Assembly (NCBI GenBank): GCA_001579985.1
Contig: LRSR01007227.1
Location: 1 to 38,053, forward strand
Reading direction: 5' to 3'
Length of the DNA stretch: 38,053 nt
Source of the DNA: Hypsibius dujardini
Taxonomy: Eukaryota > Tardigrada > Eutardigrada > Parachela > Hypsibiidae
Both the position numbers and the translations under genes were made by a program. Below, one piece after another: positions 11,195-19,460 of the stretch. The notes under the pieces were generated by a model. That model saw only the letters and a program-made list of their open reading frames with translations, did not search any database and was not told where the DNA came from. The number at the start of each line of letters is the position of its first letter. Position 1 is the stretch's first letter.

Positions 11195-11291
11195 CGCGTG
11201 TCAAACATTGGACGGGTCTCAAATTTCAGTGACCTTACGACATGTTGTTAATCTACTTACAAAGAGCTCTGCAATTTTAATTTTGTTCTAG

Positions 11292-11400
11292 CTGAGTTTT
11301 TTGGTTCTATTGTGGTAAACCATGAACAAACAGCGGGACACGTGAGTAATGCTAAGTTAATGATCCATGTCAGATGTCAAATCAAAAAAATGTCAGATTG
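11292..11400 (+). pseudogene. Possible kinase-homology-domain relic downstream of receptor B
   Basis: After a good acceptor (tttgttctag) one frame reads EFFGSIVVNHEQTAGH and continues SNAKLMIHVRCQIKKMSD. This resembles the start of the kinase-homology domain of receptor guanylate cyclases (aromatic-x-G-x-hV-hV-K... then basic-rich ...hxxxhKxMRD). Receptor D has the equivalent at 32942-33050 (DIFGSTVVNY, then a frame change into SNAQFMVRVKRQTKK). A donor gtgagt follows codon GGACAC at 11343. Short and degraded; it may show that these receptors descended from longer ones. Tentative. Confidence 0.3.
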
Positions 11401-11404
11401 TCCG

Positions 11405-11800
11405 TTATTAGGTCTACCAACAGGAAGTTTGGTAGGTAACAAGTTTATTAGACTGAATGTAGGAATAGATAGAGAAGAAAACTGGAAGAAAGGAAAGAAG
11501 AAGTATAACTGCCCTAAAACTAATAAAACGTATGATTATATAGTAAAGTGTTAACTATAGAATTGATAGTAAATAGCACATTCATCACAATTACATACAA
11601 GTAATTGGCTGTAGCAGCAGAATAGGGTTAATAAGGTAGATAGACTTACTAACCAAGTCAGGTACTAGTGAGTTTAATAGCTGTAATGATTGGATATGAA
11701 GACTTGTTGGGCGTGGCCCAACACCGCTCTGAATGTTAGACGATTCTTGTCAGACCACGCCCCAAAATAACACCAATTTTGGCGATTTTGTTTGACGTAA
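11405..11800. other. Intergenic, partly shared with 34195-34330
   Basis: About 11430-11560 (aagtttattagactgaatgtagg) matches about 34225-34320, and 11727-11770 (tgaatgttag, cagaccacgcccca) matches 33057-33100. The two blocks occur in opposite order in the two units, so this part was rearranged. A short inverted pair gggcgtggcc/ccacgcccc lies at 11708-11764. No gene seen. Confidence 0.5.
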
Positions 11801-11805
11801 TTAGA

Positions 11806-11960
11806 AAAGGGCCACCATTAAATCCAGAAATGTTTCTCTTAGTGGCATGAGTTGAGTACTTGTTTTTCTTTTCATCCACAAAATGAGACATTCCCTTGAT
11901 GGCAGTGTGAGTAACGGAAACACAAACACTGTAGATCTTTTAACTTGAGAAAACAAAAAC
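11806..11960 (+). pseudogene. Orphan receptor fragment: intron 2 end plus exon 3
   Basis: This block matches receptor C 20365-20515 and receptor A 450-600: ccaccattaaatccagaaatg, tctcttagtggca, then the exon-3 equivalent. The exon reads AATGAGACATTCCCTTGATGGCAGT before a gtgagt donor. The conserved TGG codon is TGA here and the acceptor cacag has become cacaa, so it cannot be used as an exon. No other receptor exons adjoin it; it looks like a dispersed or gene-conversion fragment. Confidence 0.75.
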
Positions 11961-12007
11961 GCGGAATTTGAAGTAGAATGATATTGTCACGCTGACCCAA
12001 AACAAAC

Positions 12008-12253
12008 GGAATCGGACTCTGCCTGACCACCCAGTTCATAATGTAGCGAAGCAAAGCTTTCCACATGTGGAAACCATATAGATCTAAAGGCTGAATTATG
12101 GATGTGCAGCGCGGAGGTATAGTGACATCGTAAGTCTACATCGTTGCCTTCGTCCGCCTGCATCTTTACAAAATGATCATCGCGGAAAGCAGGCCAAGGG
12201 TCAACCATTATAAAACTCATTGATCCGGCATTCGGCAAAAAACAAAATTCCAT
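12008..12253 (-). CDS. Unassigned reading frame, minus strand
   Basis: An open frame of about 80 codons containing MVDPWPAFRDDHFVKMQ and DEGNDVDLRCHY. Composition looks more protein-like than the surrounding frames, and the D-x-L-x-C spacing followed by a later SIWF loosely recalls an Ig-type fold; that is only a suggestion. It lies just downstream of another minus-strand reading frame (12277-12894) and may belong to the same locus. No paralogous copy exists in unit 2 to test conservation. Confidence 0.25.
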
Positions 12254-12276
12254 CCACTAAAAATAAAGCTCCTTCG

Positions 12277-12894
12277 TCATTTAGCCGGGGTTGATGCGGT
12301 GTTACACATATTAGGGAGCCCGGTTACCATCTGATCAATGTGCGGTTGTGTTACCGGCCCCATCTTGCCGTTAGGCTTTGGGCTGGATTCCTTCAGGATT
12401 GTAAAGAGAAGAGAGCACAAATAAACGGCTGCATCGATCAGCGGCATGACGGCAATCCGGTCGCACATGTTGCCTGTACGCTGTGCGATGGCTGTAATCT
12501 GCTTTCCGCATGTAAAATCAAAAAGGCGGGGTGTTTATTAAGAGCATTAAAATTATCAAAAAATTCAACAAGTATTTTAGATTTTGAAATAGAAGATAAT
12601 TACAAACAATAATTTTTTTAATAATATAAACATCCAACGCTTGAAATAAAAAATAAACACAAAGTATATCTAAATGCTTACGCTCACCTTTTGTTCGGAG
12701 AGTTCTCCCGAAATGCATCTCAAACTCAGTACCACTCTGGTTGAAGTTATATGCGTTGTCTGGTCCAAATGCAGCGATTCTGCGTTGAGTAGGTTCCAAG
12801 ACTTTGTCAACCTTCCGTCTGTCCTCCCCTTTCTTGATGTCGTAATAAGTTGCGACGAAATGGTGATCTTTCGGTCTCCAATGCGACTCAGCTG
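12277..12894 (-). CDS. Unknown two-exon minus-strand gene or relic
   Basis: Exon x (12894-12688) reads AESHWRPKDHHFVATYYDI, KKGEDRRKVDKVLEPTQRR, then IAAFGPDNAYNFNQSGTEF and ends at a gtgagc donor. Exon y (12491-12277) begins after cag and reads IAQRTGNMCDRIAVMPLIDA, then AAVYLCSLLFTIL, ending at a TGA stop. The phases of the donor and of this acceptor agree, giving one open frame across the junction. I do not recognise the family. Unit 2 lacks this segment, so it is either an insertion in unit 1 or was lost from unit 2. The first exon has no convincing start; a short ATG frame lies just upstream at about 12975. Confidence 0.4.
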
Positions 12895-13059
12895 CTTAAA
12901 TTTGATTTTCCAAGTTGCTGAAATTTTGAAATTCTGGATTTAAACATCTTTACAATTGCAGCGGCCATCTGTATGAGACCCTGTGCAGAAAACGAAAACA
13001 AACGCTAATTGAAATGGATCAATGAATCAACCGCCAATCACTCACTCAGCAATTTTCGC

Positions 13060-13494
13060 ACTGGAAAAATTAACCAATCAATTATTGCTTCGAACCTTAA
13101 CATGAAAAATTGCGTGATCTGCTTTGCTTTGGAGAGAGCTTGTTGCATGCGAGTAAAAATATTGTGGATCTTATCTGCGCGAGAATCTCCTTTTTTACCA
13201 TCATCTTCAAGTGTTGTAGCAGGCGGGAATTAGAGACCTTCGAGGATTTATTCTGGACGCTTTTCCAAATCCTCTTCTTCCCTCCAGCGTTCAGCCAATA
13301 AGAAACTGCCTTCTGTTTGTATTTGAATATCACTGCATTCCGACGGTCCGGAGTGCTGTGGTCGGGGCAAAATGAAGAATGAGAGGAGGTTTGCAGCGTC
13401 GATTCCGAGGTTGGAGGTTCACCAGAGTAATAATCAGTTTCCGTTAATCGGTCGTACAAATTGAGCGAAGAAATCTCATTATGAATAAGCACCC
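13060..13494 (-). pseudogene. Possible transposon-type DNA-binding N-terminus, frameshifted
   Basis: On the minus strand the frame reads KYKQKAVSYWLNAGGKKRIW, then KSVQNKSSKVSNSRLL. After a frame change it continues EDDGKKGDSRADKIHNIFTR and MQQALSKAK. The pattern (K-AV-YW-..GKK-..-S-VQ-..-KV-S...) resembles N-terminal regions of CENP-B/pogo-like transposases as I remember them. A frameshift near 13210 breaks it. Not found in unit 2. Relation to the reading frames at 12277-12894 is unknown. Confidence 0.35.
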
Positions 13495-13499
13495 TTAAA

Positions 13500-14530
13500 A
13501 ACAGTCAGGTAGTCTCCATAAATAAGTGTCAAAACAAATACGTGCGAAATAAATAAAAAATCGGTTGTCGATTCTTTCTTTAATATGGAGCAGTCGACTA
13601 ATGCAAAGCGCACACTGAACTTGTACAATCCTACACTGAATTTTGAGACATCATGAAATCAAGATAAGTCGGCCGTTATTAATCATTTCTTAATTTGAAA
13701 CAGTTGACCAATCAATTCCATGGTTCGCATTATCAGTTTTCGCAGAAGGATGGGCGTTTGAGTCATGCAAATTGTGATCTTGTTTTGCAAGCTCCGAATT
13801 AGATTTTTGTATCAATAGGTAGATTAAAGTCACAGCTATCGATTGATATTATCAGACTTGTTCACTCTGGCGGGGAAGCGCCCACCAACCCCTTGTCACA
13901 CAGACGGAACTTTCACAAATTTCCCCAAGAGTCTGGGTTGCTCCCTAAAATAGGCAGGGGTGTCCCTTATTTTTTATTTTGATCAGAACAAAACGGCTTG
14001 GGCTACAAATCTCCCTCACGTTCCTCTTCCTTTATTTTAGTTTTATTTGGTTGTACGAGTACTGACCATTGTCCCTTTGAAAGATCATAAGAAACTTGAT
14101 GATTTGGGAAGCTCATCTGTTCCTCAATCTCCAAATATAAATCCGACGTTTGTACATTGATCGTGTAAATGCTGAGACCGAAACTCAAAGGGGGGGAGGA
14201 GAAAGGGGCATCTTTTTCTCCCTTAACATTCGTGCGGACAAGGTTTAATATTTAGGGTTTCGATTTTTTTGTGAGAAGAAAACTTAAAGAATTCTGAAAA
14301 GTCAGTTTCCAACTTATCAAATTAGGGAACAACGGCCAATATTGAAAAAAATGAAAGTGGGATGGGCCAAAAAGGGGAAGAGGAACGGGACTTGTAGCCT
14401 AAGCTACACAAAACTGACCCCCTTCCCCCCCTGCAAGTGGCTCTCCCCACAAAAAGTCCCCGAAGGTTCGAATAACTGCTCTTGTTATATAAAGCATTAT
14501 AATGGAGAAGTTGTTATGATATGTAACTTG
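13500..14530. other. No gene recognised
   Basis: Moderately AT-rich sequence with G- and C-runs near 14190 and 14420. Open frames here are short and without conserved counterparts in unit 2. The last part precedes the first zinc-finger exon. Confidence 0.4.
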
Positions 14531-15239
14531 GTGATTTCCAGGCCAACATCCATTCCGTTGTGATGAAGAAAGATGTGGATTCACCACTAAGCAACGCCAT
14601 TATCTAGTGACTCATGTACTATTCCATGTAGGTAGCTGGAATAAGGTCTGCATTTCTCTCATGTAGACAAACGGTGTTTGCTTTGTTGTATCATCATCTC
14701 AGTAAATGTCAATTTTTTGTTTCTCTGAAGGTGTCAAGCCGTTTGCTTGCAGTTATCCTGAATGCACGTTCATGTCCCGACAGAGAGTTTACGTGAGAAA
14801 TGGATGTTCAGATCTCGCCAGAGGGCCCACCTGAGAACTCACAAAAAAATCCAATTAGGTAAAACCTGAAACTTCACTAACACCATATTAGGCGCAATTA
14901 ACCTCTGGAGCCGGTGGTTTCATATTAATCGCAATTCAGGAGAGAAGCACCACGTCGTTAGCTTGAAGGGACGCTCCTATCGTGCCTGAACAACAGTCAA
15001 CTCAAGGAACACCTTAAAATCCATTCCGGTGAGCATTACTGATGTTACGTCGGTTCCCTGAATTTGTTCCACCGGATTTTATTGGCTTGTTTCCGGTGTC
15101 CTATGCTTGTCCAGCACCTAATTGCTCCTATGTGATCTACCGGATAAAGGTTTCTGCGGATTCACATGCCAAAGCATAAGGTATGAGGTAAGGGCAGCAA
15201 TTCGGGCCACTTGCAAAACGTGTAACACGTGACTGCATG

Positions 15240-15355
15240 CACACATCGAGGAAGCCAAGGTTGAAAAGATGGCTGGAATGCCCATCCATGAATATGACAT
15301 TCTGCAACACAATCAATGCAAAGTTTAGGAAAGCAGGCAGTGATCGGGAAGGAAA

Positions 15356-15398
<43 letters not shown>

Positions 15399-15399
15399 A

Positions 15400-15440
<41 letters not shown>

Positions 15441-16240
15441 GAGACAGGCAGACACTGCCTTACCTTGCCGATTGGCATAGACGGAATCAATTCCTCTCTC
15501 GCAAAGGCGGTTAAAGTATCGTCATCCATTCATCCAGACTTGTTTGTTGCGAGTAAGAAGTTCCCATCGGTCCCATCCGCACGCGATGTCGTCATCACAA
15601 CACCGTCATAAAGAATAAGGGGCCGGAGCATGTAGCCGGCTGCATTACCGCAAGCGAGAACGGTTAACTGAGTTCGGTCATCTCCATCGTAAAATGACGT
15701 TACATTCTTGGTTCCCTTTCGCCCATAAACCTTTCCGTACCGACCGCCCAGAGCAAATCCGCTTTCGTCCAAGTTCCATAAGCTGCTAGGATTCTCCAAA
15801 TTTTCTTCCTCTTTCAAACCGGCGATGACGGTGATGTACTGCATGCAAAGCTCCTCCGTCCACTGCCTGGATTTCTTACGACAATCTGCCTGGCTGATCC
15901 GCTCGGACAAGACTGGATGACGCTTTAGGAACGCTCGGTGCCATCCATTAGTGAAGGTTTGATGAGGCAGCGCCTTGTCCTCGCATAATTCGTGAAAGAC
16001 TTTTTTGAGATGAAATTTTGACAACGGAACTCCTATTTCCGCGCAGCGCAACAATAGATCGCAAATGACAAGCTTCTCCTCTGCCATGAACTTCGTTCGT
16101 CGCCCCGGAGGTCCAATATCTCGCTTCTCCAAACGACGATGAAGAGTAGTGCGGCCAACTTCAAAATTCTCCGCTGCTTGACGAACACTCACTCCTCCGA
16201 CAATCACTGCTTCAATTGCCTTATCTAATGCGCTACTCAT
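15240..16240 (-). pseudogene. Pogo-like (DDE) transposase, broken
   Basis: First ATG at 16240 (minus). An N-terminal psq-type helix-turn-helix (VSVRQAAENFEVGRTTLHRR) is followed by a CENP-B-type segment (HRAFLKRHPVLSERI) and the start of the DDE domain with the first Asp in LWNLDESGFALGG. Further conserved stretches are YGRKGTKNVT and LTVLACGNAAGYMLRPLIL. A TGA at 15530-15532 replaces what is probably a Trp codon (NKSG-stop-MDDD). The same frame then resumes (MDDDTLTAFAREELIPSMPI), is invaded by a (CAGA)n tract giving meaningless SVCL repeats, and continues to the second Asp motif FMDGHSSHLFNLGFLDV. The third catalytic residue region is missing: the frame runs straight into the terminal repeat. 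Defective. Confidence 0.88.
15356..15450. repeat. (CAGA)n microsatellite inside the transposase
   Basis: About 23 tetranucleotide units with a few caaa variants, bounded by unique transposase sequence on both sides. The long CLSV-type open frames on the minus strand are translations of this repeat only. Confidence 0.92.
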
Positions 16241-16879
16241 TTCCCGGTTAGAAAACGTCAAAGTTACAGACAACACAGATGATGTTATGATGAATACATA
16301 TTAGGCCAAGTTTAGTTAAGTCGCGTTCCCAAATTTAAAATTAGAATGAAACTGGTGCAGTGAGCTGGTAAACCGCATCTTCACACCTCAGGTGCGAACA
16401 ACAACCGCAATCAGCTGATCCATCTGTTGCACGCAATGCAAGCAGACCGACACACACCTGCAATCTCATTGCCAGTGGCGCCCCCTGTAGTCTTCCGTCA
16501 CAATTTTTCACAGCAAAATCATGAAGTATTTCCAAATCGCTCCTGTTAATGAGTAACTCAACATACACTACTGTTTCTGACTGTATTGCATGGGTATAAT
16601 TATTCTAGATGTTTTGAAATTCTTGAAGTGGGATAACTTCGCGTGGTGTTCATACAGCTTCCCTTGAAATTAGGTGGCCCGAATTGTTGCTCGTTTTTGC
16701 AAGTGGCCCGAATTGCTGCCCTTGCCTCATACACGTATTTGATCAAGGTTGCAAGCTGAATGTGCGCGACATGTGAATCGGACTGTAAGACGAGAGATCG
16801 TTGAAGTGCTCGCGGACGAACTGCGACTATACCGCCCCACATCTTCGTCGACTAAAGAAGCAAGTATTGACCAGACATG

Positions 16880-17340
16880 TCACAGGTACGAGCCCTCAAT
16901 GACAATTGTTTGGGGCAGGGGACAGGCGAAACTGTAAAAAAGTGCGCTAAAAAGTATAGCTACTTCGGAGTCGAGTAAGAGAAGAGGCCCAAAACAGACA
17001 CGCGGGTAGACAGACAAACAGACAGACAGGATAGACCACAGATAGTGAGACTGACTGACAGACAAACAAACAGATGGACAAACAAAAACAAAGCCCATCA
17101 AGCAGACAGGCCAGCTAACAGACTGAGACAGAATAGCAGACAAGCAGACAGGCAGAAAGAGCCAAATACATAGACAGGTGGGCGCATAGACAGACCAAGT
17201 GAATTAATTCTCGTAAAAGCGACGCTAATGTACGAGTGACCCAGCAGTTCTGGACCTACCTCCTACTAATACCGACTGCCAATTTATAAGAAAGTTTGGT
17301 TTTGTGCCAAGACTGCACCACAATTTTTTTTGATTGGCAG
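16880..17340. repeat. CAGA-rich intron of the zinc-finger locus, unit 1
   Basis: A conserved flank (cttcggagtcgagtaagaga, gaggccc, acacgcggg) leads into a degenerate (CAGA)n tract about 16995-17165. After it come a second conserved flank (gacccagcagttctgg, cctactaataccgactgcc) and an acceptor at 17340. The same arrangement recurs at 22930-23630, 35835-36190 and, partially, 35128-35345. Confidence 0.8.
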
Positions 17341-17962
17341 AACCTGAACTAGCAGCTAAGCTACAGCGCTGCGCCTACTCGGGATGCACCTACTCCACGG
17401 TCGTGATGTGGTACTTGCAATCGCAAGTTTTGACCGACTTCGGAACTAAGAGTAACTCACTAAGCGTTAAAAGAAGCTTCACATAGACAACGTATAAATT
17501 TCCGTTGGACGACTCAGTTTTTGTTGCAGAGAGGGAACGATGTTCCTATCCTTATTGTAGATACACGAGCAGCCACAACAAATCAATGGCGGCCCATATA
17601 AAGATACACAAAAGTATGAACTGGGCTATGTCGAAACAAATAAAGCCATGCTAACGCACAAATGCACCGGTCGAATATTACACGCAGTAACTTAATAAAT
17701 AGCAAACAGTAAAAACAGTACCTAAGTAAACAGTAAATTTGATTTAAATTTGAATAGCATCGACATTCGATGAAATCAGAGGGCGGAGCGGTATCCAATA
17801 CACTCCAATGGTTGGTTGGTTGCTTTCAATTACCAATTTTCTAAAAAACTGTGTCGATGCCAAATGGTAAAAATTGAACGACAAGCTCGATCATTTAAGA
17901 GCCACAAATTTGCGACACAAGCAATGTATCATTACGTTTGCGATAGACTGATTATTTTCCAG

Positions 17963-18110
17963 GCAATGCCACAGCGACTATCCGGCGAACGGACGAGTTT
18001 GGCGCGCCACCAACGATGACTGGGGCCGTACAATTTCAGCGTTTTGTGAAATTGCCCAGGACTCTTGGAACAAGATATTATTCCGCCCTATTCAGTGTAA
18101 CGAGGACGTT
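17963..18110 (+). pseudogene. Conserved exon of unknown gene, unit 1
   Basis: After ttttccag the frame reads QCHSDYPANGRVWRATNDDW, then GRTISAFCEIAQDSWNKILF. Unit 2 has the same frame at 37279-37430 (PATGRVWRATTDE, EIAWDSWNIILFCPIQC) with in-frame stops. The preserved frame between diverged copies supports past coding. The Cys/Trp pattern loosely recalls extracellular hormone-receptor-type modules, but I cannot assign it. It follows the zinc-finger exons, yet no clean splice join was found. Confidence 0.4.
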
Positions 18111-18186
18111 TAGGAGTTGTGATTGCGGAACAGAGCATAATCAGCCTATGAATAATTGTAGTGAGACAAAATTTGTGCTCGCCCAG

Positions 18187-18377
18187 GAAATGGCTCTCCT
18201 CGCTTGTCTAAACGATTGGATGGTTAACACAGGCTGCTCGTTCAATCAGCCACCTTATTATATTTGGCAGAATTATTCGAACATGTGCATCGCTTCTGCG
18301 GAATTTATGATGGTCCAGGAGTCAAGGAATCAGTGATGTTTATGCTTGGCTGTCCTTCGTCAACAAATCTCATTTGA
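18187..18377 (+). pseudogene. Second conserved exon of unknown gene, unit 1
   Basis: After gctcgcccag a frame reads NGSPRLSKRLDG, one stop, then HRLLVQSATLLYLAELFEHV, HRFCGIYDGPGVKESVMFML and ends at a TGA. The unit 2 counterpart (about 37502-37690) reads TGSPRLSRGLNEHRLLARST, a stop, then FAELFEHMHHFCQICDSLEV, KESVMFMLGCPSS. Each copy has a single, different in-frame stop, which suggests independent decay after duplication. Family not recognised. Confidence 0.4.
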
Positions 18378-18379
18378 AG

Positions 18380-18900
18380 TTTGGTTTCCCATTTTCATGT
18401 CACGTTTTTATTGTGAAAAGTACGGGATGTGCTTGCAATTTACAGCTAGCAGAGAAAGCTTCCCCCGTTCGGAATCAGGCCTTCAGCAATGAACCTAACT
18501 TTAAAGGTAGGTGTAATGTGTACGTTACATACGTACAAATAGTGACGAACTGAGCTCGGCTTGGATCAAGAAGAAAACTCGGCCATGGCTTAGGCTAGAA
18601 GTTCCCCACCGCTTCCCATCCTGTTTGTCCCCCGTTTTCAATTATTTGACGCCCTTTGCTGAGGCCTAGCACGATAAAGTGAAAATTAATTTTTCCTGAA
18701 ACTCTTTATGTTTTCTTATCACAAAAAATGTAGCTCCGATTATTGGACATTGCCCGTATAAATCTTGAGCAAAAAAAAACCATTTGCTCCTTTTTCCTTT
18801 ATCCCCTGGGATTTTGATTACATTATCTGCTTGACCGATCTCCAAACGTAAAGGTTCACACTAAGAGGCTGAGGAACAGATGGGCCTTCGAAATCTAGCT
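18380..18900. other. No gene recognised
   Basis: Non-coding stretch with short A- and T-runs; it matches the last part of the window (37690-37900) only in patches. Nothing else seen. Confidence 0.4.
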
Positions 18901-18924
18901 TTTTTATTTCTTTTTGGAACCGTA

Positions 18925-19160
18925 AAACAGAAAGGAGGCGGGGCGAGATGGGATGTGCTTGTAGTACTAACTCACCCCCCGCAAACTTTAAGACGCACGC
19001 CAAAAGCCAAAATATGTCTGCCCCTCGCTCGGAGTGGAGGCAGGCTTCAAAACGTGAAAAGGTAAAAAGTCTGAATATTTTTATCTCCTCGCTCGGAGGG
19101 GGAGAGGAGGGGGCAACGGATGGCCCAATTATCAATCCGCTACTACACCCAAAAGGCGGT
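18925..19160. repeat. G-rich dispersed repeat at the unit junction
   Basis: Contains ggcaacggatggcccaatta followed by tcaatccgctacta, related to the ends of the repeats at 3092-3330 and 31450-31690. Its first part (acgccaaaagccaaaatatg) also occurs at the very end of the window, as expected for the end of unit 2. It lies immediately before the duplication junction. Confidence 0.5.
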
Positions 19161-19374
19161 AGGTGTTAAACCACGATTTGGAGAAAGCTTGTCAGCCAGA
19201 TGGGAGCACATGTATTAAAGACTGCATGCTCATACGAAAAAATCCAATCATGTCAATCATGTGATCACACATAACACGCACTAATGCTCAATATTATTTA
19301 AAGTACGCTTCATGATGCCGCCTACAATATAGAATCGCAACACTTTACTTGCAGATCAACTATTTTTGAAAGCA

Positions 19375-19380
19375 TATAAG
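19375..19380 (+). promoter_or_regulatory. TATA box of receptor C
   Basis: TATAAG followed by cgcgctgacacatta lies 81 bp before the ATG at 19461. The same block precedes copy A (193-198). A start site about 25-30 bp downstream, near cacatta, is expected. Confidence 0.5.
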
Positions 19381-19460
19381 CGCGCTGACACATTACCACA
19401 AGGCGCAGGATCTTTGCTTAAATTGAAGAATTGAGTTCCTATTTTGTTAAAGGTTGTAAT

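Larger units (their letters stand above)
15184..16729 (-). mobile_element. Pogo/Tigger-like DNA transposon (1546 bp) with 37-bp terminal inverted repeats
   Basis: Left end TGAGGTAAGGGCAGCAATTC (15184) and right end read inversely TGAGGCAAGGGCAGCAATTC (ending 16729) continue together through ggccacttgcaaaa. TA flanks both sides (15182-15183 and 16730-16731). A second copy of the ggcccgaattgttgc motif near 16676 is a subterminal repeat. The element sits inside the zinc-finger locus; related sequence without it is contiguous at about 22795-22815 in unit 2. It contains a broken transposase on the minus strand, so it is unlikely to move by itself. Confidence 0.9.
14542..17654 (+). pseudogene. C2H2 zinc-finger gene, decayed, unit 1 (split by a transposon)
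   Basis: Candidate exons: a 14542-14631, b 14731-14858, c 14940-15028, d' about 15096-15178, d 17341-17451, e 17530-17654. Exon a encodes a sound finger (FRCDEERCGFTTKQRHYLVT, then H-x3-H), joined in phase to exon b through HVGVKPFAC, a variant of the HTGEKPF linker. Exon b holds CSYPECTF and then a duplicated, frameshifted half-finger (RSRQRAHLRTH). Exon c has Cys replaced and an early stop. Exon d reads CAYSGCTYSTVVMWYLQS with His lost to Gln. Exon e encodes an intact finger CSYPYCRYTSSHNKSMAAHI...H and ends at TAA (17652). Introns d-e (78 nt) agree in phase. Finger proteins bind DNA or RNA in the nucleus. This copy is probably non-functional because of the frameshifts and the 1.5-kb insertion. 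Confidence 0.65.
1..19188. repeat. Tandem segmental duplication, unit 1
   Basis: The sequence from about position 9 (starting gtcagccagatg) reappears from about 19194, and the final 400 bases of the window match about 18320-19020. Corresponding blocks in the same order include the TATA region (193 and 19375), receptor exons 2-7, an exon-1 relic, a complete receptor gene, zinc-finger exons and the terminal conserved exons. Divergence is visible throughout, so the event is old enough for many indels. Receptor exons 1-13 of B and D keep identical lengths while introns and intergenic DNA differ by insertions. The left edge of unit 1 is cut by the window, so a further unit upstream cannot be excluded. 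Confidence 0.9.

Noticed and set aside
15356-15450. CRISPR-like array
   Set aside because: Simple tetranucleotide repeat without spacers, in a eukaryotic context.
15137-15529. Long open frames with CLSVCLSV-type repeats (also at 22921-23238, 16880-17143 and 35807-36061)
   Set aside because: Translation of the CAGA microsatellite. Only the flanking DGHSSH part at 15240-15310 is real transposase remnant.
19431-19460. Upstream extension of receptor C exon 1 from a TTG
   Set aside because: The ATG at 19461 begins a good signal peptide; a non-ATG start is unlikely in this gene.
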